Source: Mesaphorura yosii
Lineage: Eukaryota > Arthropoda > Collembola > Poduromorpha > Tullbergiidae
Reading direction: 5' to 3'
NCBI GenBank assembly: GCA_009869945.1
Contig: WIXG01000043.1
Span: forward strand, 124,001 to 188,000
DNA: 64,000 nt
In this document: positions 34,039-45,800 of the stretch, piece after piece
Layout of the letters: each line of letters opens with the position of its first letter
How positions within the stretch are numbered: the stretch's first letter is position 1
Made by a program: the position numbers and the translations under genes
Notes under the pieces: model-generated
Told to the model about the DNA's origin: nothing
The model's database searches: none
Seen by the model: the letters and a program-made list of their open reading frames with translations, nothing else

Positions 34039-37000
34039 TTATGCAGGAGGGTCCTGATTTCCAATCTCTAAGAAGTTGGCGTAAATCTCTCGCGTGCATG
34101 ATCCTTGTGGCGTAAACACAAACCTGAAAACATAAGGAGAATGTGAGAAAAAGGATTCCCAAATGTCTTGATGCAGCATCCTCTTCGTTGGCCAATGCTT
34201 TGAACGTTTCATCATAATTACTTACTTGTGGTATCCTCCATCACCACAAACAACTGCAAAAAGTGAGAAGTTCATTGTTCATTTTAATTCGCACCTTCTC
34301 CGTTAAAACGATCATAATATCATCAACTCCGTCTCATACCTATAACCGAATGGGGATCTTGATTGCCAAAGGCACAAATGCATGGAGCATTTCCTGTCAC
34401 CTATATATTAATATTGGCGTTAATATTCATATTGGCTATGTTAATATTAATTAATATAATTAATATTAGCGTTACCATATAATTATTTAGTGTGGATTCC
34501 TGATTGGTCGTTGAGATGACCAATCAGGAAGCATGATTCAATAATTTATTATTTGGGATACGCTAATTGGCTGATTAACAGTTTGTTTGTTTGTAATTAA
34601 ATTATTGGAACTAAATTGTTTGTTTGTGGATTTTCTTGTCCAGACTTGTTTGTTTGTTCAGTGCAGCATTCATTAAGTGATTTAATTTGCAGTTATTCAG
34701 TTAAACATAAAATTACTGAATAATTCAATTCATTTAATGTTACTGAACCGGAGCACTGTTAGCGATTGAGATCGACGTCCCAGAAAGTTCAGCAAGAATT
34801 CTGGACAGAATCCTTGCACATCATTTAGGATACGAGCCATTTGAAGAAGAGAATTAACAGAACAAAGTGAAAGGATCAACATCAACTGAGGGTAGTGAAG
34901 GAGGAACAAAGAGAAAGCGTTCAGAAAACGCATCCACACGTGATGAACTTATTCAAATTAATTCTGAAGATGAATCCAAACCAATTCCAAAGAAGCGAGA
35001 AGGTGAAAGTGCGCAAGATAAAGACGGTGTGCTTATTACTTCCTCCTCCACCTCTGCCGATGCTCTACGAGCCCTACAATTACTTAAGACTCTTGAGAGG
35101 AAAAGCGTAGAAACTTCAATTTATCCAGAGTGCTGAGAAGGTGAAGAAATCATAAACTGTTGACCCTAGACTCGCTGCGGCTTGGCAATGGGACGAGGCG
35201 ACTGGAGGTCCAGTTTATGAAGACGCAACAAAACGTAAGATGACAAGAACTATTTGACTAGCAGGTTGGGTTAATTAGGAGTGCAATTGGGGTAATTGAA
35301 GTGATAATATTTTACAGCCTGGCAGAGATATGTACCTGACTCATTCTTCCAGCAGTCGACTAAGTCGAGGTTAAGTGAACATGAAATGGGAATCATTCGG
35401 TAATTCGCAGCTGGAATGAGGGCTGATGTCAAGAAATTCATCGTCTCAGTTCGAGGAAATACGGACCGCCACGATATTGTGGACAAGCTTCTTAGACGCA
35501 TTGTGGGTTGTGACATTAAAAAAATCTTCGTCGACATGGTATTTGGTGATTGTGTGACAAACCTTCATGTCAGCAAGTTCAGTAAGGAACTATGGCCGTA
35601 TTCAGAGCTTCCCGGGGGGAGAAACCATTGACCTGCCCACGCAACGTTCATGGGTCAGGCAAGTGCGATTTTTCATTACTCTAATTAATTGAATTTAAAA
35701 TTGAATTGTTGTTCTGCTTTCAGGTATCGTGAAATGAATCAAAGAAAATGCAAGGTATGGACACCACGGTCCCAGCAGTTACTGGTGTCGACAACCTATG
35801 TGATTTCTTCGACACTCAATGACCGCATCAGCATCAATTAATTATGAGGGTGAACAGGAGGTTGTACTAAACAAACGCTTCACATGTGCTACGCCCAATG
35901 TGGTCTATCTGCTCCATTGTCATGAGTGTCAACAATCTGGTACATATACCATTCACGTGGGATCAGCTGGGAATTTGCACACACGCGTTGCACATCACAT
36001 GAACCCAGGAATGACGAATAGTTGCGGAACGACACAAAAGTATTCAACGCGAAGAAATTCAACAACTCATAAAAAGTGGTGCTGACCCTGGCAACTTCAG
36101 GCGAGATTCTCATGTACATTTCCGGTACGAACATGAACAAACTGGTCGCGATATCGCAAAAGTCACAATCTTGCAAAACCTGTCACCGAATGACAACCCA
36201 AGAACGGTTGCGGATAAGTTCAAACGTGAAATTGGTGCATATAACAACAAGAAGTTAGGTCGAGGTGGACTGAACGGTCTTGGTGGTTAATTTGGTTAAA
36301 TCTCATGGCGAAGCGTTCTAATTATTACTCATAAACCAATTATTCTCCTGTGTTATTTTAAAACTTATTGTGAACTTACACTTGTTACATTTACTCAAAT
36401 AAAAATTTTCCTGTATTATTCCTGGATTTTAATTGAAAGTATTTACCTGGAACTTAATTATTTAATTGAAAGTATTTAATTGAAGGTACCTGGAATTTTG
36501 TAAAGCTCCATTTCGAGCTGAAGTATTTGGGGAGGAATGAAGCAGAAGCCAACCTGTACAAACATACGCATACAAACAAGCGTAAATTAACATGTCCATA
36601 AAGTTTACTTATCTAAACAAAGGTAATTGTTTAGTATGTAATGAATGAGCAGTGCGCACGGGCACGCCTAGCCTTATATGGATTCGCCATACGATAAGAC
36701 AGGCACAGCAATATTTCATTGAAACGGAGCAATTTCTGAGTATTCATGATTCAATGTTCAATGATTAACGCTATACATGTGAAATAATGCCAGGCCTAAT
36801 GTTCGGGTCGTTGGAGTCACAAACATGCATCATCTCACTCATGCCCGTCTGATTCACACAATCACCATGTACGAGTCATTTATTGACACTAGCACTAGAG
36901 GTGATTAGTTCTTATTCTTATCTAGTCCGGATTGGCTTATCTTCACACTCTTCGTTTTGCGAATGATAACACAATGGGTGTAGTTAAATCAAAGTAGCCC

Positions 37001-39511
37001 ATGATCTACTTTAGCAACGCCATTACACTCAACAGGTTCCTCCCTGATTATTCACACGCTGCCGCAGCCCGAACGTTAGTTGCCCGAATCAAACGTAAAT
37101 TTCCATTTCCAGCAACGAAAGTAATTCAATCGGATCTTGGAAAAATGGTGGCTTTAGAAATAGTGGCTATCCTCACAAAAGTAGTGAAACTGGTAAGTTG
37201 ATAAGAATCTTCGTACTTTATGATTACTGCAACTATAGATTGAAATAACCTTGAATTACAGCTCATCAATATTGTCGTGGTTGGACTTTACCGCTGGGGC
37301 GATGAAGGATACATTTTGGGAGCAACGTATAACAAGAATCATGATGCCGAAGCGTTAACGGCGGGCGTAGTTGTGGGGTTCATGATTTACAACTGCGTTG
37401 CGTTGGTGTCAACATGCTTCGACAAAAATTCCATCGCACATTCGATCACGGTAATTGCCTATTGAATGAAATTTGATTCCTAAATCTAAATCTAAGTACT
37501 ATCTTCGTGATCTTGCACTTTAGGAGGTTCTCATGAACTTGGCCGGGTTTGCGCTCTGGCTCATCGCTGGAGTTGTGACACTGCAATTCTGGAACAGATA
37601 CGAGCCCGACATTCACTATCGTGATGTGAATCCCAGTAAGGCGGGACTCGCAATGGGAAGCTTGACAGTCATAAATGCACCTGTCTATGCTATCGAGGCG
37701 GTCGCCAATTTTATCATCTTCAGAAATCAACAATGATTCAAATTGAAATCACCTTTTGTATTTTGTGCTGTATCTTTTCATCTGTTCATTAATTAAGTGC
37801 AACTTTACTTTAAATATACTTTTACCTAAAACTATGCTTTGCTTATGCCGGCCTCCGGCTTCTACTGAAAATTCTTGTAGTAAGAAAGGCCAGGCCCGCT
37901 AGTCGTGCGTATAATGTGAAAGCAGTGAAAGGTATCTATCTAATAAATAAAAACTTGAACATTTTGACTTACGATGATTGCCGATTTTTCTTGTGATCAT
38001 CCACAGCGAAGATATGAATTGTACCATGATCAGAAGAAACACACAGCAGGGAGGAATCATGATTGAAATTTATACAATAGATTAACGCCGCGTGAGCTCC
38101 ACGTCTCAATTCATTAACCATTGTACCATTGAATGTTTCAAAAATGCGTATTAGTGTTCCCTTCTCTGACGCGGTTGCTAACATTGTGCCCTGAAATTGA
38201 AGTCCTTATTAAATTACAGCGTCTAGGAAAGAGAGTTTAAATAACTTGCCTGTAAATTCATGGCTAAGCAAGATAAAGCTGTCTCGTGTGCAGCAACGGG
38301 AATGGAACCTTTTTCCGTATTCCCCAAGTCCACAATTTCAACCTGACCTGGGCTTTGTCCTGGAAATGCGAGAAGGGAATTCGTGGAGGAAGGGCATAAC
38401 ACCGTCAAACCTGCAAATAAGACAAATCAGATTTCATCAGGTTAATTCCATACATTCAGGAAGAAGATAGCGAAAAACTTGTGTTGACATCATTCCTTTG
38501 TCACATTGCACCGAATGCAGTGGGAGCATGAATAGGAAGTCAATGACACAACAAGGTCAGCACCAAAACCATGACTTCCAAGTGCGAATTATCCTTAAAA
38601 TAAATTCTAGCGCAATATAAAGACCAAAACCTACGATTACGGCACTGTAATAGATATAGGGGCATAGTTAAAATTTCAATAAGATCCTGTCCAGCCAACC
38701 GCATTCTTTCTGTCTTTGACAAGCTCATTAGCCAACGTCAATCTGACTTCAAAATTTCTTCACTAGATTGCCTTTGCCAACTGGGCTTGTGTCATCGTTC
38801 AAAGAAAAGTTGCAAGGCTGCACTTTGACCAGACTTTTGTATCAACAACTGCTTGTGGCTTTGTCTGTACCTCATAGACTAGATCATCGTTTATTTTTAT
38901 AAACACATATGTCTTACCTCTTGGGTTGGAGCACGTTTCAAACACGTGGAGTTGTTGTGGAGTCTGTGTGAAGGTGTAGACTTTGATCATATTCTCTAGT
39001 GCGATGACTATTCGATCTCTTCTCAACTTGACAGATTTCACGGGGCTTGAGAATTCCATTTCGATAACAATGCGTTTCTTTAAATCGTCCCATATCATCA
39101 CTGTTCAATCAATGAAAATGGCATCAATGTTACCTTTATAACCTTTATATTTTACCGCAACACAATGGGTCCTAGAACCTTTGGAAAGTTACCTTTATTA
39201 GGAGGATATTTTGCTTTCGGACCTCCTCCTACCAGCGCCAAATAATTGCATCTGAACAGCATTTCCACTCTTCCGAGTCCACCATCATTAAAATCGTGAC
39301 GCTCCTTCTCTTTCAAAGGATCACAGTTAAAAACACGAAATCCGCTTTCAGTTGCGCAAACAAAGCAACCTAAAAATTCGCAGGTATTAGTTAGGTGACA
39401 TGTACCAGTGACAGCACTTTCGGAGTTTCTTTTCTTGACGTCTTACTCACCCTGATCCTGATTAAACCCGGTAAACAGCAATCCATTCCTTTGAGTAGGA
39501 GAAATCTCCAT
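34039..39511 (-). CDS. WDR45B: WIPI3/WDR45B PROPPIN, complete
   Basis: Seven-bladed beta-propeller that binds PI3P (and PI(3,5)P2) on forming autophagosomes. Exons from the 5' end: 39451-39511, 39193-39369, 38918-39100, 38250-38410, 37973-38190, 36490-36553, 34340-34400, 34226-34253, 34039-34123; 345 residues, close to human WIPI3. Recognisable blocks: [80 protein letters not shown] at residues 222-225 (the lipid-binding motif), [14 protein letters not shown] and [12 protein letters not shown]. The ATG at 39511 has an in-frame stop just upstream. The fourth intron has a GC donor (38249). One intron contains the Ssk gene, the next a decayed element. Confidence 0.95.
34400..34480. repeat. Palindromic TAATATTA-rich tract
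   Basis: Many overlapping copies of TAATATTAAT-like palindromes just inside the WDR45B intron. A/T-rich and able to form cruciforms. Confidence 0.6.
34497..34530. repeat. Perfect 13-bp hairpin
   Basis: TTCCTGATTGGTC (34497-34509), an 8-nt loop, then the exact reverse complement (34518-34530). It lies in the WDR45B intron near the edge of the decayed element; could be an element end or a transcript hairpin. Confidence 0.75.
34860..36290 (+). mobile_element. Decayed element with GIY-YIG-like (Penelope-type) C-terminus
   Basis: Plus-strand fragments inside the WDR45B intron 34401-36489. They include a Lys/Arg-rich piece with nuclear-signal look (34867-35136), a piece with [19 protein letters not shown] (35416-35631), then [17 protein letters not shown] and [16 protein letters not shown] (about 35879-36003). 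The last block has the strand-Cys-x-x-Cys-strand-R-x-x-x-H layout of the GIY-YIG domain in Penelope-like elements. It continues after a frameshift near 36040 to a Gly/Asn-rich end with a stop at about 36289. No reverse transcriptase was found. Family assignment is tentative. Confidence 0.45.
37145..37736 (+). CDS. Ssk: Snakeskin (Ssk), four-pass smooth septate junction protein, nested
   Basis: Four-transmembrane protein of arthropod smooth septate junctions, needed with Mesh for the gut epithelial barrier. Exons: 37145-37192, 37262-37450, 37524-37736; 149 residues against 162 in Drosophila. The N-terminus [19 protein letters not shown] is followed by [10 protein letters not shown], a second helix ([18 protein letters not shown]), a third ([19 protein letters not shown]) and a fourth after KAGLAMGSL. 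Layout and motifs match Ssk, and intron phases are consistent. The ATG at 37145 gives the family's usual start; the frame also opens upstream from 37001 but without similarity. The whole gene sits in an intron of WDR45B on the opposite strand. Confidence 0.87.
37942..37947 (+). promoter_or_regulatory. Poly(A) signal of Ssk
   Basis: AATAAA 205 bp after the Ssk stop and only 25 bp before the WDR45B splice donor on the other strand. Confidence 0.65.
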
Positions 39512-40605
39512 GGTTCAGCTGACAGTATAGCCTTCTTCGTAAGTACAGTAGTAAGATCTCCGCAAATTGTGGATATGAAGATGTCCAACTGACGTTTGCC
39601 TTGTAGGCCGTTGTATAAAACTTCTTTCCTAGGAAGACACACGTTTGAAAGACAGGTAGTGATTGAAATCGTTCTTATTATGTTCAATTTACCACTTCTT
39701 GTTGATTGGCCGATGCTTTTAGTTATGATTCCACCGTTGTGAAAAAGTTGGGAAGTAAAAACCAACTACATTTTCGATTTAGAAAACACTTTTACGATGT
39801 GATGCTTGATAAATGGTGGTGCACTCTTGTCTTGTTGGAGAAACTGAATTTGTCAAAGTCGTTCACAGTCCACTCCTAAGTCCTGAGCTTTGATACAACT
39901 GTAAATTGTAAAAATGTCCAACTGTCAAAGTCAAATTGAACATGTGAACAAATTGAATTGTCATTGACTCAACCGTAAACTTACCTATACATCTTGTCGC
40001 GTGTCAACAGAACAAACATGCACTTGACGATAATGACTCCTCATTAGCTGGAGATGAAGCTGTGGTCTTGCGGTCACTTTTTAAAAGCTATGGTTGGTTA
40101 AGTAGTGAACCTAACAACAATGTAGCAGTACTAATTACAGGTCCTCAAATTGTGTTGAACTTTGCACGTTCCACCAGCACACGATGCGCTGCTACGCAAA
40201 ATTAATGATGAGAATGATGAGTTTGTCGTTGTATCTCCTCTTGATTAACTCCTTCTTGGCTGGTTTGGTTTGTTGTCAACATTTGCTTTCATATGTTTGT
40301 TTTTGTGTGTGATGTTAAAGATCGTATTTACGTCTTTCCTATCCAATACAAATGCATTGCATTCGACTCTCGACACATAACCTTGAAAGTGAACCTTTAT
40401 GTGTACGTGACGCATGGGAACCTCATCTTTTCTCTCAGCTGTATGAAGCTCGAAATTTTGAAAGTTGAAAACGACTTCCAGGCTTGAATTACAACAATTT
40501 CGAACTCGTTGCGGAATTCAACTTAATCTATCAGTAATTCTGATTAGTGATTATTGCTTAGGTCGTGCAGCATTCTATCGTCGAAACCGGAAGTAAAGAG
40601 CCAAG
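39512..40605. other. Divergent promoter region WDR45B / YJU2
   Basis: 1.1 kb between the head-to-head start codons of WDR45B (minus) and YJU2 (plus). Both promoters and 5' UTRs must lie here. The small frames (39391-39765 minus, 40293-40487 plus) show no protein features. No TATA box stands out. Confidence 0.55.
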
Positions 40606-41943
40606 ATGTCGGAACGGAAAGTCCTAAACGTAAGTTAATTACAACGATATTATACAATTTACCGATACGGGGACCGATTTGCCGACTTAATTCATTTATC
40701 GTATCTATATTTTGTAGAAATACTACCCTCCGGACTTTGACCCATCGAAAATCCCAAGAGCCCGTCAAGGAAAGAATCGGCAATTTACAGTCCGTCTTAT
40801 GGCACCTTGTAATATGAGATGCAATACCTGCGGGGAGTATATCTACAAGGGGAAGAAATTCAACGCCAGAAAGGAGGACGTGGAGAACGAAACGTACCTT
40901 GGGATTAGAATCTATCGGTTCTACATTAAGGTAAGCATCAATTGTTAACAGAATAGTCAATTAAATAGCTTCCTTTAATCTGTCCGCCCCAACTAAATAT
41001 TTTGTAATCTCTTGCAGTGCACGCGATGCCTTCAAGAAATATCGTTCAAAACAGATCCTGAAAGCACCGACTACATCATAGAAGCTGGTGCAACTAGAAA
41101 CTTCATGGCTCTCAAGCTAGCTGAAGAACAAGCTGAGAGAGAAGAAAGAGCTGAAAAGGAAGACGAGGCAACAAATCCAATGAAGGTGTTGGAGAAACGT
41201 ACCCAAGCGAGCAGACACGAAATGGCTGTGCTCGAAGCCTTGGAGGAGTTGAAGGAATTAAATCAGAGACAGATAGCGCCAAGTTACGATAACTTGTTCG
41301 AGAAGTTTGAGGCCGAAAGGTCACAGGCTGGGAAAAGTGCCGAGGAAGAAGATGAAGCATTTGTTCAGTAAGAACTCTACACAATTATAATTGTGCAAAG
41401 TAAATGAGCTACATTTTTCCTTCTACTTCAGGTCCATCTTCGGCAAAGGTAGCACGCAGGTGATAAGACGAATTGAAGACGACGATAGCAATAGCAGTGA
41501 AGATGATAAGCCCCCAAGCAAAAAGTTTAACCACATAAATACAAACTTTGACTCGAACATTTTCAAGAAGAGCAACAAAGATGCTTCCACAGGGGAATCT
41601 TCCGAAACCAAAATGGGTCTAAGCCATAGTCAACCAGCCAAGCCTAATAGGTGCGGTGCGGAAATAAGAAACCAAAGCCAGTGATGAACCATAAATGCCT
41701 TCTTTCTTGTTCTTTGATTCCAGGTTGCTATTCCAAAAGACGGCTTTGGCCAAGCTTGTGAAGCCCAAGACAAGTTCTCAACCACAATTCAAAACCGTTG
41801 GCACGTCAAATTCCAGTTCCAAGGAACAATCTTGCAGTAGTACATCATCAGATACACAGGCTCAGGCAGCAGCAGCCCCGGGGGTGGGGCTGAACTTATT
41901 AGGCGCTTACGGATCAGATTCGGACAATTCCAACAGTTCTTAA
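40606..41943 (+). CDS. YJU2: YJU2 (CCDC94) splicing factor, complete
   Basis: CWC16-family spliceosome component that joins at the catalytic activation step and helps position the branch site for first-step chemistry; nuclear. Exons: 40606-40629, 40718-40930, 41018-41367, 41432-41650, 41724-41943; 341 residues. The N-terminus [20 protein letters not shown] is nearly invariant in the family. Four cysteines at 43, 46, 80 and 83 (MRCNTCGEY ... CTRC) form the zinc site. [24 protein letters not shown] and [10 protein letters not shown] follow, then a coiled coil, a low-complexity Ser/Asp region and the conserved tail [10 protein letters not shown]. The first intron is 88 bp. Confidence 0.95.
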
Positions 41944-42898
41944 TCTTTGTCCAATAATTATCGAATTGTGTGCTCATGCCACGAAAACATTGTTCTTATC
42001 TTAATCTGTTTTTAATATTTCAACTTCGTTCCTTCTATAAGATAACAGTTAATCATGATATTCATATGTAATAGCCTATTATAATAAATTCCTTTTTGCA
42101 GACGTCAATAATACTCAGAATTACGATCTAATTATTTCAGCTTCAACAATTCGCTCGATTTTGTACATGACACAAATGATTTATTCTACAGCTATCATTC
42201 TCGTTAATAAGAACAGAAATCACATATCCTTCCTAACAATCGTCCTCCAAGTGAAGTACGTCGCTTGCAATACAAATATCACCATTGTATAATAATCTGG
42301 ACTTAAGAATTAACTAAATTGGCTTGACATTACGAACGCAAGCTAAGCACTGACAGCCCAAAAACATAACGATCTCATTCTGCAACCTGGCTCTTTCGAA
42401 TTTAGCCAGAGCTATGACTTATTGCATAGTTTTTAACATCCGTAAATTAGAGGAAAATGCGATGCGAGAATTGCTAGCGATATTATCTTTATTATTTCAA
42501 GAAACTGTGCTTACGAAGATTGGAATTTTAAACGTATCGTGTTGCGATGATAAGCCTGAATTGCAACTGTTTTAAAAGTAAAGTTAATGAGAAGAATTTC
42601 CTATAAGAAAATATTAACTATGCAAGCAATACACAAATTTGGAATTTTAATCTAATGTTAATTTTGATTAATTAATTTTAATGATTCGCGCTTAAGCGAC
42701 TGCAACTGCGTTTTTACGATTAGATTTAAGTAAATTTGGAAAAACTGTCAAGGTTTGAAAAATTCAAGTATTGCGAAGTGCAGAATTTCGTTCAAGTTTC
42801 AGTTCCTCTAAACTGTACGATGCGATGTGTGATGAGATGAGGTTCATCAGGAGTCCACCAATGGTCGATTGCGGCACGAAGAACTGGAATTGCGACTT
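41944..42898. other. Convergent 3' region YJU2 / WIPI2
   Basis: A/T-rich. AATAAA on plus at 42083-42088 fits YJU2. Minus-strand AATAAA copies at 42488-42493 and 42180-42185 fit WIPI2, so the 3' UTRs may nearly meet or overlap. Confidence 0.6.
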
Positions 42899-45800
42899 CT
42901 AATTTGGAAAGGTTGGGAAGTCAGTGTCGCTCGTACTCGGTGGAGTTCCAACAGCATTCCTAATCTCAGCCATTTTGTCGGATTCTGTAACACGAAGAAC
43001 ATAAAACAGGAATATGTTAAGGTTGGATCAACCTTTCCCAAAGCCAGGGAAAATTGGGCTGTTCAAAAGTCAAACGAGTTCATTTGACTAGCAAGTAAGG
43101 GGATTGGGGGACACCTGACATGTCATGAGGAGAGCGACCTTTCACAACGCCAGCGTAGCTTGCTGTTCCAGCTGAAACTATCTTCTTAGCTTCGGGATCA
43201 CCAGCGAGCCTACAAAAGAAACCGAAGTTGCTTGATTATTTACAAGTCAGGGCTGGCAAAGGGCCAAGACATCGGTCTACCAAAGAATGCAATTACGAAA
43301 AACAGAAAACAGCGGCTAAGACCAAAAAGGCGACAGGAAAGAGGAAATGAAGTGCAGGAAGAAGTACAGGAGAAAAAATCAACGAAACACTTTAAATCAT
43401 AAAAATCATTCCACAACAAACCGGTGCTTGGCAAAGCAATAATAAATATTTGTTGAAAGCAAGTTACGTGTCGCTCCGAAACTGCCATAGACTTATGGAA
43501 TGAAGAATAGGCCAGAATCGGATCATGTGACATTTTTTCCATACACACACGATGAACAAAAATTCAGTAGAAGAAGGAAATGATTAGAAGAATTGCCAGA
43601 GTTCACAAATCAAATTAATATAAATTCAACCTGTATGTTTCCATTCACTCCGGACACACATGGCTCCTCAAAAACCCGTATGGACTTACCTGTGTTGCTT
43701 GAGAAGAGGACACTCTCCTCCGTCCGTCGTATTGAGTCCATAAATATATAGGTAACCATCATAGGAGGAGACTAGAACTCGCATTTTAGGCCCGTCGCTT
43801 CCGTTCACCTGAAAAGAGAAAACTGTACTTTAACCTGGAGTTCATTTTGCGCTCTTATTTTTTACGAATAATTTCGTAGAACTGCAGCAGTCAGTGCAGC
43901 AGGCAGACGATACATTTACATTGGTCAAAGAAGCAGCACCACAAGGGGTTTGGAATTAGGCAAGATGGCCGACAGACTTATGTCTGGAAGTCACAAAACC
44001 TCAGGGACCCTTTATGACTTCATTCTTGAAATCTCACCAGTGAATATGAAGAAACAACCCTCTTCTACCTGACTGAGCAAGCGAAACTTGAAAACCGTGT
44101 TGGGGAATCCATTGCCATTTTAGCCTTTTATCTAATGCAACAGTCAACTGGGGTTAAGGCGAAAACAAACAAGAACTGTGTACCATTTACGTTGCTCAAT
44201 GAATCAATTGTAATGCCAATGTGGACTAGTGATTTCATTTTTGGCCTTCGAAATTTGATTTACAAGTTTTCTGGCAATGATTTAGTCTTACGTGTGAAAC
44301 TAACTTTGCTATTCCTAAACTTCCTAAAATTCAATCCCTGATCAATGCTGTTGGAGGAAAAGTGTTCAAGTAATCTTTTAAGCGCGACTAATTTAATTAC
44401 ACTTTAAATGTCCGTCAATCTCCTGTCTCATTTGGCGAGAGCAACATGTTACTCGAATTGAATTAAACTGAATCTTAACCATATTTTCACGGTAGCCGTT
44501 AAGTCGAAGCCGTATAATCTTTTAAACGAGTTATTATCCATAACTTACCATTGTAACAGCTACGACGCTTTTCATTCCCTGGAACGGGGTCGTGATTGTG
44601 GCGAAGGCTCGGCCCTGGGCCCAAATCTCGTTGACCTGGGTTGGAAGGGCTCCCTTCACCCAATCCATCCAAGAGTTGACCGGACTCTCTTCTTTCACCT
44701 CCCTGAAACCATCCAAATTACAGCACAATTAACAACATCGCGAAAACGACGTCAGCAATCTTGAACTCGCACTCACGGGGGATTCTGAAGTCGAAAGACA
44801 TGTACGGTTTCTGTATTGGAGGACATCGCAAGGAAAGCATCGTCCGGTGAGAAAGCAATTGAGTAGATGGATGCACATCGTTTCATTCCGCGACGGAATT
44901 CAAACACACGAGTGGCATCTGCTGTACGAAAGACTCGGATAACTGTTCCCTTTTCGGACGCAGTGGCCAACAATGTTCCTGCAGAATGGAGAAGTACTCT
45001 TAATTTCAGTAATTTAACGAAGAATATTAAAAAAAGCGTGCATAATTTACCAGACATATTGAAAGCCAGCGCTGCCAGTGGAGAAGCATGTGCGTGAATC
45101 ACAAGTTTAGCTTGCAAATTGAATGCATCAAATACTTGTACTTGACCAGTGGACCCTATAGACATAAAGCTAAATTATATTATTTAATCCTGGTTCAGAT
45201 AGACAGGGACTCTTATGGGGCATTATTACTATATTACTATAATACTTGACAACTTTAGTTGACAACCAGCAGCTGAATCTATTTCGAAATGAATATTATA
45301 TTAATCTTAGTTAATTAGTTAGTTTCAGTTCATGATTAATGAATTAGGTTAATGAGACATGTTTGACGCACAAGTTTACGTTAGAGATTTAAGAGTGAAT
45401 TTTTGTGAAATCGAAAGGGTAAGTTTTTTAACAAGAGCATTAATGGCAATTTTAACTATTCAACTATTATTCTAGGATATTATCCAGCTTCAATTTTTTT
45501 TACTTTCCATGAACTTATGTAGTGAACAGTACACACTACAAACAACAACTGAACATGACGACCGTGAAGACAAAGCTCCCGTTCTGCATTATGAGATTAC
45601 GGCACGAAGTTCAACAACGTTTCAAACTTTAACTCTTTTACTTCTTAAATTAAAAACGACTATTTTTAGGGGGACCATCATGTTGCTCATTGTGTTCATG
45701 TCATTACTGCAACTGAAACAAGGCTTGACTCACCTGAGCCTGGATACGCCAAGAAGGAATTGTCACCGTTGACGGACAGGGCAATCAAGCCCTGTGGGTT

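Noticed and set aside
37001..37144. Upstream extension of Ssk to the ATG at 37001
   Set aside because: The frame is open but the added 48 residues have no similarity to Ssk, whose proteins begin at the MVALE-type start.
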